DNA of 64,000 nucleotides from Topomyia yanbarensis (lineage: Eukaryota; Arthropoda; Insecta; Diptera; Culicidae): the NCBI RefSeq assembly GCF_030247195.1, contig NC_080672.1:70349771-70413770 (forward strand). The letters run 5' to 3'. How positions within the stretch are numbered: position 1 is the first letter of the stretch; every line of letters begins with the position of its first letter. Position numbers and translations under genes: made by a program. This document shows, piece after piece, positions 12,401 to 27,400 of this stretch. A model generated the notes under the pieces. That model was not told the DNA's origin and made no database searches. It saw nothing but the letters and a program-made list of their open reading frames with translations.

Positions 12401-15400
12401 TTCGGATGTCAGTATGTTTGTATACTTGGTACAGCTCTATCAACCTTCGGATGTCAGTATGTTTGTATACTTGGTACAGCTTTTGGTTCATGCGTCTGTG
12501 CCAATTTCCATTCTGCATTGTGCCACCAAGTTTTGAGCGCTGAATTTCACTCTCAAATACATCTGTTCTGTTCTGCGAGAAACACGCAAGACTAAGTATC
12601 AGTGAATTCTATAGAGCTAGAGTTATGCATCTTCATAGGTAGCGGAACTTGAGTTTACTAAGCAAGCCGTCGTAAGTTCTATTTGCAACCGCAACACACC
12701 TTTTTGCTCGAGACTAATACCGTTATCACATCTATCCACTTCTAGCTCGAAACCATCACCGCTCGGACTGTCTCGTTCTCTATCAGCTACTTTGTCTTCA
12801 TTTTTAAAGGTCGCCTCTTCCACTGCTCTGCGATCGACGTCAATGATCTCGATAACATCCGTTAAGCAAAGGGTCATGTGAAATCTTGTAGTGGCCGCTC
12901 CGTTCACACCAGACCCTAATATCACACCTTCGAGCGCTATGTTGAACAATAAATTAGAAAGTTCTTCGCTCTGTTTCAATCCCTCATTCGCGACTCGTAC
13001 ATCTCGCCGGCTATTCTGACGCATCATTTTGTCCGAACCAGCGGCACACAAATCAACTTCATCAATCTTACAGGAACACCATATTCAAGCATTAGCTGCC
13101 TCAGCTCTTTTCGGTTAACGGAATCATACGCTGCCTGGAAATCCTCAATTAAATGATGAGTTAGCTAGTTGTATTCCCGAAATTTATCCAGAGTTTGTCT
13201 TAGGGTAAACAGTTGATCTGTCGTTGATCATCCTTTTCGACAACCACTTTGTTATTCTCCATCAAACATTCAACTAACGGGTGTAATCCACTGGACAGAA
13301 AGGGGGAGAGTACTTTTAAGGCGGTATCGAGGAATCTTGTTTTTTGATTTGCGAAGCAAATGTCGGGATCTTTGAAAAACTCAGCTTGTGCATGCTTTAC
13401 AATTGCCCGAGTAAACGAAAAGCCTATAATTCATACCCATAAAAACGCAAGTAGCATAGTCCGGTAAAACCCATATACAATCTATCTATTGGTGCAATCC
13501 GTATTACCGGGAATCGGGAAGATTCTAAAAGTGGACGAGTTCCGACATCAGAAAGTATTCAAATCAGTTACTAACAGCATTTGACGATTTTCGCGCCAAC
13601 TCGAACAAATGTTGGCAGCACCCTCTCAGATTTTAATAAAACTTTCTGTACATGAGATTAGTCAAATTTTTGAATAAAAATATTGAAAAAATTCTTCATC
13701 GACTCCTACACATATATTCGATGGTTAAATAGGTTTATGTTTTTAGACAGTGCTCATGGTTGAGTGGTAAGCGTGACCGCTTCTCATCACAGTGAGTTTG
13801 AGTTCAATCCCAGCCGAGGTCGTTGAGATTTTCTATGGTGAACAATCCATGGTCACGTCTTCATTCGAAAGGGTAGTAATGCCGTTGATTCCGGTCCATA
13901 GGTTGATATCTTTGGCATCGGTGACACGCTCTCAATGTGGACAGAGGAAGACTGAAAATAACAACGAATAAAAAAAGTTTACTTTTCTGGCGTTTGCAAC
14001 AATTGTGCTCTGTTGCCTGTACCGAAGAAGCCAGGAGTATAAGTTTGACTATGTTCAGCAATCAGTAGCGACTAATTCCTGGTTCCTGAACATCCAGGTA
14101 CAGCTTTGTTAGCGACTGGCTCAAATGGCACGTTCCCCTTGTTGATCGGAAATTTGTGCCTTTCCATGATTTTCTGATTGGAAGGATTGGGGAAGTAGTA
14201 AGGGAAATAACAACACAGGGAACAATACGGAAGTATTCTTCACTCCCAAGTTAATAAAAGATCCTTCCCGATGAGCGGATGTATCAACATCCCCGAGGGG
14301 CTGTCGAGATAACGTTCACTGTGACTTTTTGGAAGCCATCTGCGATCGTGCTTTTTTGTTATCAAAATATTTTTACCCATTTTTAAAGGATTAGAAGGAG
14401 CATGCTTTCCAAAACTGTCAGTTTCACACCAGATGTTGTGAGAAGTGGCTCAATTTTCGATTCACCGAAAATCTGAAACGGAGTGAAAATATGATTAGAT
14501 ATCAACGACTCGATTACGTTGTGTACGAGCCAGTTTGCCAACTCATGCTTAATACCATCAGAGCAGTGAGTTTCATCTAACATCTCTTTTCCTATTCCTA
14601 CATCAACGCTAGCAGAATTCCCAGCTAATATGCCGCGGTTAGGGTTTAAAGGAATTCAAGGACAATTGATTAAAACATAAATTATAGGGTGATATTCCTA
14701 TTGTGACCCTGTTTGGGAGCACACAATATTTTTAACTTTCTAATGAAGCTATATTACCCAAAACCATTCTCAAAATAAAGTATCAGTGTACTGTTTCATA
14801 AACATCTATGTAATACTTATGTAGTAATTTTCTGCATAAAATGAAAATGTATGTTCTGCTTGGTGCATCTATTCTCATTGCAGCAATTCAATTATCGACT
14901 CCCTGGCGTGCCAAATTCACCGCATCGAAAAAAAAAATCTGTAACGTAATACCTTATACTCCATTGCACCGAAAAATTCCTAACTAGGTATCCAGATCAT
15001 GCAGATGATTTGTAAAACGAATCAAAGTGCTTTTTCGCCCGATCAATACAAACATAAACGTCACGCACATAAAAGTAACCTTAATAATCATGCGAAAACT
15101 AACAACTGCTAATGACTAGTTTCATATCACACATTGCATTGTCCCGAGCCGAATTTTATGTGCAGATGGAAATAAAATCGCTGCGTTCTGCAATAAGTTG
15201 AATAACTTGCAATTTAATTTCTTATACCTGAAATTGCATTGAAATATGTTTTTAAGTTTATGTTTATAGTTTGGTCGCTTTGTTGATTCTTTCTTGTGTG
15301 CTAGATGTGGAAAGATTGTTTTGATTGTGATAGTCGGTAGTGTATCAAAAGCAAACATGGCGAAAATTGGTACCGTTGTATTTCTAAATCACGTATTATG

Positions 15401-18400
15401 ACACTAGGTCTATCCTAGCGTTGGACGAGTGCTTTTATAGTGAATTAATCATAAATGGATTAAATCCAACTTAAATATTTAAAGGTATGTCTCCGTGCAA
15501 TGCTAAATATGATTGTGGACAAATATCGAGATATGAGAAGGTAATTCGTATTTTTGGTTTTGCTAAGCGCCGTTGCGTCCTGTTTCGGTTCACTATGTGA
15601 ATGAGGCGAATTATCAGATACTTCAAGATGGTGATATTATTTTATTTAAAAGTTGGATTGAGAGTGACATATCTTGCAGGTTTATTGTTTCCTTGCATAA
15701 TGTGCAGAGAGAGAGAGAACGAAATACACTAATGGAAAATTGAGCATCCAAAGCAAAATTGAAACTAATTTTGATTTGATTTTGAAGACTATTAAGGGAC
15801 CATTCATAAATTACGTAACGCTTTTAGGGGGGTTAGGGGGTACGACAAGTTGTGACATAGGGGGGAGGGGGTGTTAACTAGATCGTTACGTAACATGTTT
15901 TCATCGAAGAAAAAAAATTTTTTCTTGGAATTTGTTACGTAACAGGGGAGGGGGGATGGAAAAATTTGTGACAATTTGTTACATAGGGGAGGGGGGAGTC
16001 AATTTTGGGCATTTTTTGCGTTACGTAATTTATGAATGGTCCCTTATACAAAAATGCGGAAACTAATTTTCTGAAAGTCTTTCGAAAACGAAGCGGGAAA
16101 TCGAGATGTCCCAGCCTATTTCGGGTAAAGCCATCAATATGGAAAACCAACAGAATACTAAAGTTTTGTGAAATTTCAAATATTAATTCACTGCAGAGCA
16201 TTTTCTCGGGAGAATTTGTGGAATCAGCTGACGCTAGGTGTTTAACGGCGGCGGACGTTGCATTTTTCGGCAGACTGTACGTGTAGATCGGTTTATTGAG
16301 CAGACGTTTTATTGAGGAATATTCCTTCATCAACCGTTATATTTATTTCCGACAGTTGAAAACTTGTACAAAACACCGAAAAACTCGATTTAAAAAAAAG
16401 ATTCGATCGACGCTTGTTCGTGTTGTACTGTCACTCATTTTGTTGACGCTTGGTGTTTGAAGATAGAGAGTATTTATTCAGGAGACTGTATATCAATACC
16501 AGTATACTGAGTAGACATTTTTTTGGAGCTGTGATCTGGTTGGTGGATTGTTGATTACGGTGCATATCATTAGCATTTAATTACCAGTCCCAGTGCCGTC
16601 TCAACATTACAGTAATTGCCCATTCAGCGAGTGAATCAAAGATGCTTTTGTGTTTTTTTTCACATTCTTTTTGCCATTTCCTAAGAAAATTGGAATGATC
16701 CAACCAAACATCGATTCAAGATAGGCGACCACATTTTTGCTTTGCTATTCCCTGGCTCGTATTTCTGTTTGTATAATCTCCCATAATTTCGCATTTCGTA
16801 TTTTGAAAATTACCAATCTGCTTCGGACACTAGGCCCATACGTAAATGAACTCTCGTGAAAAAGAACCCAGCTGATGGTGTAATAAATGTCGGACAAGAT
16901 TCGTCATCGAAGACTCCGAATTTTCGTAAACAATCATACACGTTGAACTCAGTCGAACCATATCTGATCTTACTTCGAATCAAAAATTCTAAAACTTTCG
17001 AAAGGACTAACGCATAATTTTTCAGCCGCGACATATATCTCGAAATTTCGCCAAAATAAGATTAAAATTGTGATATCCTTTCCAAAGCGAGCAAATAACA
17101 TTACTGTCAGCAAGAAATTTATGAAGGACTAACGCGTCTACATGCCAGCCCACAAAGTTAAGATTGACGGTGTGGTAACCGATTTGAGTTTATCATGCGT
17201 GGGTCTACTAAAGCATGGGGTTGGCTGTTTCAGGCACCCCTTCAGGAATCAGGAATCAGTAGCGACTGGCTCAAATGGCACGTTCCCCATGTTGATCGAA
17301 GAATTATGTCTTGCCTTTATTTGCTTTTTATCATTTCTCTGATGAAAAGAATTGGGGAAGTGGTAAGATTAAGGATAAGGAAAATAATTACAAAGAACAA
17401 TTAAAACAGAGCATTCTGCACCCTCCGAAAGGATTCTGAACGATCTGCATGCGCTAAAATAGCAGAAATAAAACTTCCTACCCCGCCCGGAGAGATTTAA
17501 ATTTTTTATTTAAATATTGAGCAGATATATCAACACCCCTGAGGGGTATTGAGATAACAAAACTACAACACCCCCGAAGAGATATTGTCATTCAAATACG
17601 GCTTAAACTATAGTTCTTTACCACACTAGGTTAGGAACAATAGCATATCCTTGAGTTTCAGCTCTCTGTACATAGGTTTACCTATGTAAGGAGAACCAAA
17701 AATCCGGATACGGAATTGCACAAAGATCACATGAAAAAGACTCAGCACGCTGAATAGTAGTCATGTGTTAATTGAGTTTGGAATGTCCAATCAATGCCTT
17801 GACTAGAATACTACAATTGTGCTTAGAAAATGCAGCAAATTCTTTGAACTTTTCGGAGACACATCCGGAAGAAAAATCTTAGTTTGAACGCAAGTTTAAA
17901 GGTTACGCCATTGCTCGGATGCAGTCCAAGAGCAAACCTTGTGCTTTATTCAACTTATCGAAAGTGGTAGAACTTGTTCTGGACCAACAAAGTCAGTCGC
18001 AGCGCCCGCTCCTTTGGGAATGAATTTTACAATTATTTCCCTCCTCGTTGATAGAATGTCCTGTTTCAAGACTACAAGTAAAAACTTCTTTCAAATACGC
18101 TTCAAGTGTTCACATTCTCTTTGAAGTAGGACTGGAATGATTCCATCTTTTCCCGGAGACATACGCGGAGCAAAACTTTTATTCGCCCATTTGATCGATT
18201 CGGTTGCCACAATTCTACAAGCAAATGCCCAATAATCAGAACTACCTGAAAACAGCTCAGGGGCAGTCGTCAGTGCGGTGTTGGCTTCGTACAGCCTAGA
18301 AAGTGTGTGTGTGTGTCATAAAGACAGTTGAGTAATACAGCATCGTCAGATGAGTATTCACCATTAGCAGTTCTAATCGAACTTGAGCCTCTTGATTCGA

Positions 18401-21400
18401 AAGTAACTTATTTAATCTGCTAGTCTCGTTGAGACTTTGTGCAGAGGCTTTTACAACCACTTCAATCGGAGAACCTCATCAAAGTCACTTGAAGATTCAA
18501 TCGATGGACAATACCCATGAAACCTAGTTGACAAGCCCTCTTCATAGAGGTCCCAGTTTGTAGATTTGGGATTACAATATGTGACGATATCTAGCGAAAC
18601 GTTTGAATGATTAAAGACGATTTGCTCATGATCAGATAGCGACGGTTTAAACTCGTTGGGTACGAACCAGTTTGCTAACTCTTGCGTAATACTGCCAGAG
18701 CAGAGAGTTACTTCTAACACCTCTTCTCTGTCAGCTCGTGCAAACTTCCTGTTTATGTTATCAACAGTCATAGTGACTGACAGCACAAATATTCACAAGT
18801 AGACATCCTTAATAACAATTGTAGTGTTATGATACTATTGAAGACTTTAAAACTTAGAATGCACTTGTAGTGTGCTATAAAACTAGAATTGCTGCTTGGG
18901 ATCGCATACACGAGGCATTTGACGTGGATTTGTTATGCCGTATTAGTTTATTTTAGTAAAATTAAAAATAAGAAAATTGTGATTTTCGGACTCATGAGAC
19001 AAACATCGATCACAAGGACTACATGATTCCGGACCCTTGGTATTTAGCTTGAATAATCGATCCTTCCATTTTCGTTCAATTATTATTTGAACTTTTTCGA
19101 ATCAGTCGTCGTACATTGCTTTATTCATATCCGTAGTGTCTTAATTGTTCACTAAATGTTAAGTATCATATGAAAGCATTTTTTTCTGTTTTTATGTTCA
19201 TCAAACTATTTAGTTAAGTAGAATCCCACCTACAACAGAAGCAGAAATTTTATGTGTGTCTGTGTACTAACTAACGCTAATCCATTGTTTCGCCTTTGCC
19301 GTCACTCATCACTCAATCATCTCATCTCTAAATGTGCTAAAACCGACCCGCTTCCGATTCGCATCTGCTCATCATTTCTGTGTGTGTGGTTCTACTAACA
19401 CCAAAAAAACAAAACAAACACAAAAAACCCAATCAAAACGGATTAACCCGCAACTGTTCAGGCCCTCCAGGTATGGGTCCGATGAATCCTAGAATGAATC
19501 CACCTCGCGGCCCCGGAATGGGCCCCATGGGAGCCGGTACGTACGGGCCGGGAATGCGTGGCCCACCGCCCAACAGCAGTTTAGGTCCGGGCGGTATGCC
19601 CCCGATGGCAATGGCCGGCGGACGGCCGCAGTGGCAACCGAACACGTCATCGGTGAGTTGATGGTGGTTACCTTCTAAGCAAGCCCTATATAAATATCCA
19701 ATCCTAACTAATCGTGCGCCATACGCTTTTTTACAGCCCATGAACTATTCATCCTCGTCACCTGGCAATTACGGTGGTCCACCAGGACCGAGCGGACCGC
19801 CCGGACCCGGAACGCCCATCATGCCCTCACCTCAAGATTCATCTAACTCCGGCGGCGAAAATATGTACACACCAATGAAAGCTGTACGCGAACCCAGTCG
19901 AATCTGGTCGACGGAAAGAGGACCATTCCGTAACTAACGATTTGGTTGTTACTGTTTTAGGAATTCCCAATGGTCGGCGGCTCGGACGGTGGCGGCCCGA
20001 TGGGTGGTCCCATGGGACCAAATGCCATGGGCGGACCGGTACTTAACAACGATGGCCTGGACGGAATGAAGAACAGCCCGGCGAATGGTCCCGGAACGCC
20101 ACGGGAAGACTCGGGCAGTGGAATGGGCGACTACAACCTCGGTGGCTTCGGTGGACCCGGAGAGAATGTAAGTTTCGAATCGTTTTAAAGCATCGTTTTC
20201 TTTCTGCGTACAAAATTTGTGAGAAAAAATCGGGGGCTTGTTGTTGCCGGTCCCCGCTTGTCGTTACATTTTTAATTTGTATCAAAGTAAGCAAAACAGT
20301 TTGAACGAAATTTGCTAGCGCAGTGATTCTCATGAGTTTTTTTTAATTTCATTTACCATTTTATTTTTAGTTGTTTTTTTTTTTTTAATTTTAACTAAAT
20401 AAGTTAATCTACACGGTGATGGGTGTGACTAATTCGAAGAAAAAATGATATTTTTGTTGTAACTAAAAACGGTTTCCAAATCCCTTGTCCCCTCCGCGCA
20501 TCAACCTTGAATCCCGCTCCTTGACTAACATCCCAAACAGAAGATCACTTCCGATAACATACCTTCGTCCCAACGATCCTCTCCCTAATCAGTAATTAGA
20601 TTGTGTAAATAGTAGTATTAAAATTGTACCTTATTTGTTTTGGTTTCTTCATTTCGGTCATTTATTTTCGCTTTTAGTAGAAGTTGTGAACTCATACGAA
20701 AAGAATCACAAAGAGAAAGGGAGAAAAAAACGCGAGAGAAAAGGTGACACTTTTTTCCGTTGTTAACTTGAGTTGGAAAAGGCATTATTTTCATCGCAAA
20801 CAAAACAAAACATACAAAAAAAAATTGATTGTTCATGTACATAAAATGTTAGCAAACACTAGTGTTTAGAGGCGAGAAAGAAAACCAACAAAAAAAAATA
20901 GCATCAGGTTAATTTTATTTCGTTTCTCAGTCATGAGTTTGTAAGAAAAATCTCCTTCTCTTCTCTTTATTTTTATTATGATTTTCGATTTTGCTACAGC
21001 TCTTCACACATACACACGCGTGTTTCGGTTTCACTTGTGCTCTTGAAGGGGGCCGGTGTGATGTAGAAGAAAGTATTCCTCACTCACACAGATGCACCCG
21101 AATGGAGCACTGTATTAAACACAATAGTTTCGTTTCGGTATAATAACTCATATATGTTGTCCTATATGTTTAGTATTTCGATAGTACATACTTTTTTCAC
21201 GAGTAAAACCACGTTACATATTTCTTATTGTTTTGGATTAACCACATTTTTTCATCAGTATACGAATTTGGTGAATGTAATTGGAAAAAAAAATACGAGT
21301 CGTTTGTGTTTCGTTTTTGTTCGGTTATGTTACGATTAACTGTTGTCTGCACTCAAATTAACTATCGTTTCGTTAGGTTGATGTCTTTGTTATGAATCAG

Positions 21401-24400
21401 GTGCACACAGATAATATTTCTAATACTGTTAAGGGATGTTTGTGTAAATAATATAAACTCTAACTGTTACGAGTCGCCATATAATCGATGGGGTTTTGGC
21501 TTGTCTTGGGGTCTATTTGTTGTACCGTGATCCGTGACTTCGACCGGTTACCTTGTTGTTACAGAGTCTGTTTTCGTATTGTTTTTTATTTGTAAAATAC
21601 TGATTTAAATCAACTACAAAATTAGTACAATTATATGCATTGTCAGCTCCACTGTGAAAGAATAAAGTCTCGTACTTTAATGATTTTCGTACCATGATAT
21701 CGTAACGATTACAAAACGATGATTACGAAAATTGAGCCGACAATCAAACTATTGTTTGTGAAAAATCAATAAATCATGAACAGATGTTAGTTCAAGTGAA
21801 TATCTTTCATGATTCGCACCGTTCGTGCATTAGGTTGTTGTCTTGGCTATCTCAAGGTCAATAGTAAAATAGATTTCCATATTCGCGTCTCTGGATGAGC
21901 TTGTTAGAATGCATTTATGTAGTTCTTTTTTCGGGACATCACATCAAACTGGAGGGCGGGAAAATGCACCTAAAACTAAACTAATCTATTCAAACCTGAC
22001 TAAGCACAATTTGTTGTTCTAGTCGTAAAAAGTCTTAGCTCACATTCAACGTCATCATTCAAAACAAAACAATGTCACACAAATCTTCCTCCGCAAAAAG
22101 TGTTGCGTTTTTTATTGCGATATTTCCAGTAATTTACCTTCTTTTTGTTGACTTTTGACAATTTAGTACATAAGTGGCTTTTTTAAATGTTCTCGCAATA
22201 GCGTATCTAAAACAATCATAAGATCTACAATAGTTTCTAAATGTCACTTCCAATTCCAAGCAGATAGTTGATACCAGCAGATCATGCGCTACTGTTGGGC
22301 AGCTGCATATCAGATGATATGAGGCTCCGTAGTCGGATTCACAAAGATCACATGAAAATGACTCAGCACGCTGAATAATTGTTATGCGATCAGTTTGTAG
22401 TGGCTGGTTAAAACTCTGGTCAGCATGTTGCAGTGGAGTTTCGAAAAATATAGGAGATTTTTAGAAATCACATGGCACGGTTTTTTCTAGAAATACCTCT
22501 ATTTGGTGACATGTTTGTAGAATTCTTCAATAATTGCGGTACTCAGACCCGGATTTTTTCTCTTGTCCAACTTGTCGAATTCGGCAGGACGGGTTCAGGA
22601 CCAACGAAGTCAACCGCTGCACCTGGTCTAGCCAATTCGTCAGCCCATTAATATCCCGTAATATCCGAATATCCGAGCACCTAGACAAGGTAGATAGTGT
22701 TGACGATGCTTAGTTTTTCGAATTGTGTTTGGCACACGCGATCACTAGTTTAGATCGTGATTTGTCTGAGCTAAGGGCTTTGATTGCAGCCTGACTATCA
22801 TGACAGTAGACACCAGCACGTCCCTCCAAGACCAGTCAGTGTAACTGGCCACCTGTGTTTGTTTTTGTCTCGTCATGTAGCCAGGCAACCACTCCTCTCG
22901 ACAGGAAATCTTCACGTGGAATATCCTCTAAGGAAAACTACATATGAGTTCAATAGTGCTGGAGGCAAGAATTTCTTCATCTCATGTAACCATTTGTGAC
23001 CACAGTCGTGTACGACTGGTAGCAAGATCCGCAAGGTTACTGATTCAAAGACCAGTGACCTGCAGTCCATATACACACGATAGATCTTCCCAAAAGTTCG
23101 TCTGCACTTTCAAAGGCCATTTCTTGACTCTAAACTCAATTTGAGCAAGCCAATTCAGTTTGGAGTCCAATATAACTCCAATGTATGCGACTTGATCTGC
23201 ACACAGTTGCTCAGAATCAAATAAATGCAAGGGACGAACCCCGGTTGTTATTCGTAAAAAGAACCATTGAAGATATGTTTGGATTAACTGAGTTTCCTAA
23301 AAAAAGCCGTTGGCAACTAGTTTCAATAGCAAAGGTGATAGAACGCCACCCTGAGGACAGCCGCAAATGCTCAACTTCGTAATCTCTGCCTGTCCAAGTG
23401 ACGAGCAAAGAATACTGTTAATAATTAGCATTGCGTTTATCCAACCAGAAATGCATGCTAATGAAGAACAAACTGGAAGGGCCTTTGGGAATAAATCTAA
23501 CAGTTTTTCTCGCCATGCTTTCGGGATATATCCAGTAAACAGGACTGGAAAGCATAACCTTTTCAAGGCATGTTTGATAATATCAAACGCCTTTTGCAGT
23601 AGCACGGGAAAGATTCCATCTTTTCCAGACGATTTGAATGGAGCAAATCTGTCAACTGCCCACTTGACCCATTCAATGGTAACCAATGTGCGTGCTAACG
23701 CCCACGAGTCCGAATCATCAGAATGAGATCTGTGAGACAATGAAGAACATCTTTGTCGTCCGTCACATAAACACCATATAGCCTGCGTTAAGCCAAACCG
23801 AATTGAGTGCCATATTTTTTTCATGTATTTTTCGTGCCAAAATTCATTTTTCGCTAACTTAGCGTTCACATAGAAAGTTAAAGAACGCTTACTTGCTTTC
23901 GTTTGCTATTTGAGTTCCCAAAAAATAATAGATACTGGAGTTACTAGTTTTACATTGGATGCTATAGCGATTTTACAGCATATACCTCAAAATGGCGCTT
24001 GGTCCTCTTTGGCTTAACACAGGCCATATCTGGTTTGAAAGGAGTTCATTTGAAAATCTTTAGATTGTGAGAGAATTTAATTTAACCTGCCATAGGTTTT
24101 GCCAGCCAGTCCGCTCTGCAGATCTAAGATATTTCTTATGCGTACTACTGACCTGACCTGGAAGCTCTGTAGTCATCATGCCAGTACCAAGCTCCAAGTA
24201 CCAAGCTCTTCACATATCTTTATTCATTCTTTCAAGTTCAGCCTTCCATCAAGGGGTTCCCCTAGTCGATTTAACAGTACGAAACAGACAAACTTCTTCG
24301 TAGGATGCTACTGTGGACGAGTTTGTCGTGTCCACGATCTCATCCAAGTCGTCTAGTTGACTAATTGCTAGAAAATATCTATGACATTTAATCGCCAAGT

Positions 24401-27400
24401 TTTCTAAAAAGAGGTCCCAGTTCGAAGATTTAGGATTACGATTAAGTAATCACATTGAAGGTTACATCAACATGGTCGAAAAATATATATTTATGATCGG
24501 ATAGAGACGGTTCAGTTTCATTTGGAACCTGCCAATTTCCCAGCCTATAAGAAATTCTTTCAGAGCAAAGCGTTATATCTAACACCTCCTAACTCCCAGA
24601 TCTCGCAAAAGTTGGTCGGTTTCCCACATTCAGAATATGGAAATTTGTACTACTTATGTACTTCATTAGTTCAGAGCACTCAGATTAATGTCTGAGCTGC
24701 CCAAAATGATGTGATGAGCATTTGCATCGCTGCCCATAATGAGCGGAAGTCCATTTTTGCTACAATATGATACAACACTTTATGTCTAGCTGCTAGCAAC
24801 CAGTAATAGGTATGAGCAGTGGATATAAGAAAATTATTACGATCTCAAACAGCGTTATTAATTTGGTAAGGCTCGTGGCGGTGATAGAGTTTACAAAACA
24901 TGATATTACGAATCAGTCACACTTTCATGATCCAGTTCACATTGTCACGTTACTATTGGTCAAAATCCGATGGTTAACAAAAAACTTATCACTATAAGGC
25001 GAGGAAAAATTACAAATATCATGATAAAGTAGCTGATATCATTAACATGAGTCACATTACTCTTGCGTCATTCGATTGTAACCTCAGGAGTAAAATACGT
25101 GATAACATGAACAGAAATCGCGACTAAGGTCCTGAAATCGCGAACATCGTTTAACTGCTGGCTCTTTCAATTAATATACTTTATACAAACCAGTGCAGCT
25201 GATAATTATGAACAAGTTTCATAACATAAACAAAACATGTCCAGTAACCCAACCAATCATTCGAATGTAACGCTATGTATAGTTTAGCGCAAACTGGTTT
25301 TTTTCAGATTCACAAATAGATTCATGAATATGGTTTATTGCTCATAATTCCAGGAACATGGTCGCGATTTTTGTTGATCCCTCAGTTCACGAAATCGGGA
25401 TATTTTTCATGAATTTGGGAACAAATTTTTCCCACGTCTCTGGGAAAAACAAGGCATTTTTTCACATATCTAAAATCTAAAGTGATTTACAGTAATTCTA
25501 ATGTTCTAATTGAAGGTTGTTTCTTTTATAATTTTGTAAACGTTCGGAAACAATAAAATAAATTAAAGAAAAATTTTCAGTAAAATCTGCAGCAGAAAAT
25601 GCTATAAACTTCATATGTATGCCTAACACTTTTTTGGACTGTTTAAGGGAGTATTTAAAGTTTTTAGAAGGAAGAATGAGATGCTAATCAGTTAGCATTT
25701 CTCGTGTCATGACACACTACAAGTGTGATTTAAGTCGTATGGAAGGTTTCAAGAGCGCCATAAAACCTTAATTGTTACTAAGGTATGGTAAGGTACACCG
25801 GGGCAAGATGAACCAAATTTTTCAAAGTTGAAATTTGAACCTCTCTAATGAAATCATAATCATTTATACCTCTATATAAGAAATATAGTGCTTATTGAGA
25901 TTTCCAATTTTAAAGTTCTTTGTTGGCGCTTGCCGCTCGTAGCGGGGTAAGTTAAAATATTATAATTTCACGAATTGGAGGTTTGGTTTTTGGAACCAAA
26001 CACTGCATGATACACATGTTTGATGTTCACTTGATTGTCAGAGATTGTTCCACGGGTTTAGGGGTATGCACAGGATTGAGCATAAATCGTTAGGGATTTC
26101 ATATCCTAAGCAATTTAGTGAGAAATTGAAGTAATTTTTAATTAAATTTTTTTTCGTTTTATAAAGTTATTTAAAAATTGCGTAAAACTTCAAGAAGGTA
26201 CGGTTGAATGAATGTGCAGAAATTATTCAATAGTGGTGCCACGAGGAAAGAAAAGTATATTTTTCTTGTTTTGATAATTTTAATTGACAAGATTAAAAAA
26301 AATGAGTTTATTTATTTAATTGATGATACAGAACACCCGTGTTATTCATTAATACTAGCAAATAAAAGTATCAGGATACAGAAAAACGTAAGACAACAAT
26401 AATAAATTCAAGCCCTGGACCCTGCCCAACAGCGCTCTGGAATATTGACATCCCCATGTGTGCCTGAAAGAGGAGCGACATTAAATTCACGCTCGCCGTG
26501 CTGAAAAAAAGTTGATATGGATTTTGATTCTACGCTGGCTCTGAGCGGGATTATCGTGCAAATGCACGGAAATCTAGAAGATGTCACCTTCTACATCCAA
26601 TTTGTTCATATAGAACAAATGAATACTTTGGTTGCTGAATGAATTCAAAATTCTGCAAGAAACTTCAATCAGCTTGGAAGTAAATGTGTGGGAAAGGTGC
26701 TGAAACTTACGAACGAAAAAAAAATTAAATATGTGACAACTTGTTATAAAAATGTAGAAGAATTGGTCGGCTTTCTGGTGTACTAGTGGACGATAATGGG
26801 TGCTAAAATAAAATGACCAACTCCGAATCGAAGATTATTAAATTATTGCTGTTGTTCCAACTTGCCTCTCTGCCTGTCCCATTTGCGCCAAGGGGTGTCC
26901 AAATACTGGGTATGATGAAACACTAAAAATTCAAAATGAACAATGGTTTCTCAGCAGACATCTCATAATCATTACACCTGATAGACCTCAAATGATTGTT
27001 TAACATGTAACTTTTTAGAAATAATATGCAACCATAACATTTTTGGATCAATGGACCTGATTTGGAAAAAAGAGGTTTCTGATTTCGCGAACGACAAAAA
27101 ATAAGCTAAAGTGCGAAAGTCGTTAAGATGTTTCAAACTTACGCGTACGGTATTTAAAATGTATGTTTGAGGGGACTTTTTGCTAGAAAAAATAACCTCG
27201 TCGAATACTGTTCTCTGGTGACGGTTAAGGCTTCCGTTCCAACTTACTCCGCATTTCAGCTTGCACCGGTGTTCCAATACCGTTCCCAAAACGCTATCGC
27301 ATAAGCGTTTTGGGAACGGTATTGGAGCTCACATCATGGTTCGATACATTGTCGCCTTTTTCAGTGCAGGTTTTCAAGAGTAATGTCCTAATACAACGTT

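Larger units (their letters stand above)
8357..19461 (+). other. Ssdp 11.1-kb intron, transposon-filled
   Basis: Contains the candidate microexon (9231-9260), a TACGCGG-repeat MITE, two SINEs, RTE-like and R1-like LINE remnants, a 45-bp tandem duplication and a TA-flanked MITE. Stretches 8400-9200, 9660-10150, 10700-11190, 11370-12380, 14650-15790 and 18900-19450 show only AT-rich sequence. A short (ATA)n tract lies at about 8507-8526, and a 22-bp duplication at about 9537-9580. Confidence 0.7.

Noticed and set aside
13752..13822. Possible tRNA gene on the plus strand
   Set aside because: Only the promoter boxes are tRNA-like; it is the head of a SINE with an A-rich end.
20168..20188. Alternative Ssdp C-terminus by reading into the last intron (VSFESF, stop)
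   Set aside because: The donor is strong and no nearby polyadenylation signal supports such an isoform.
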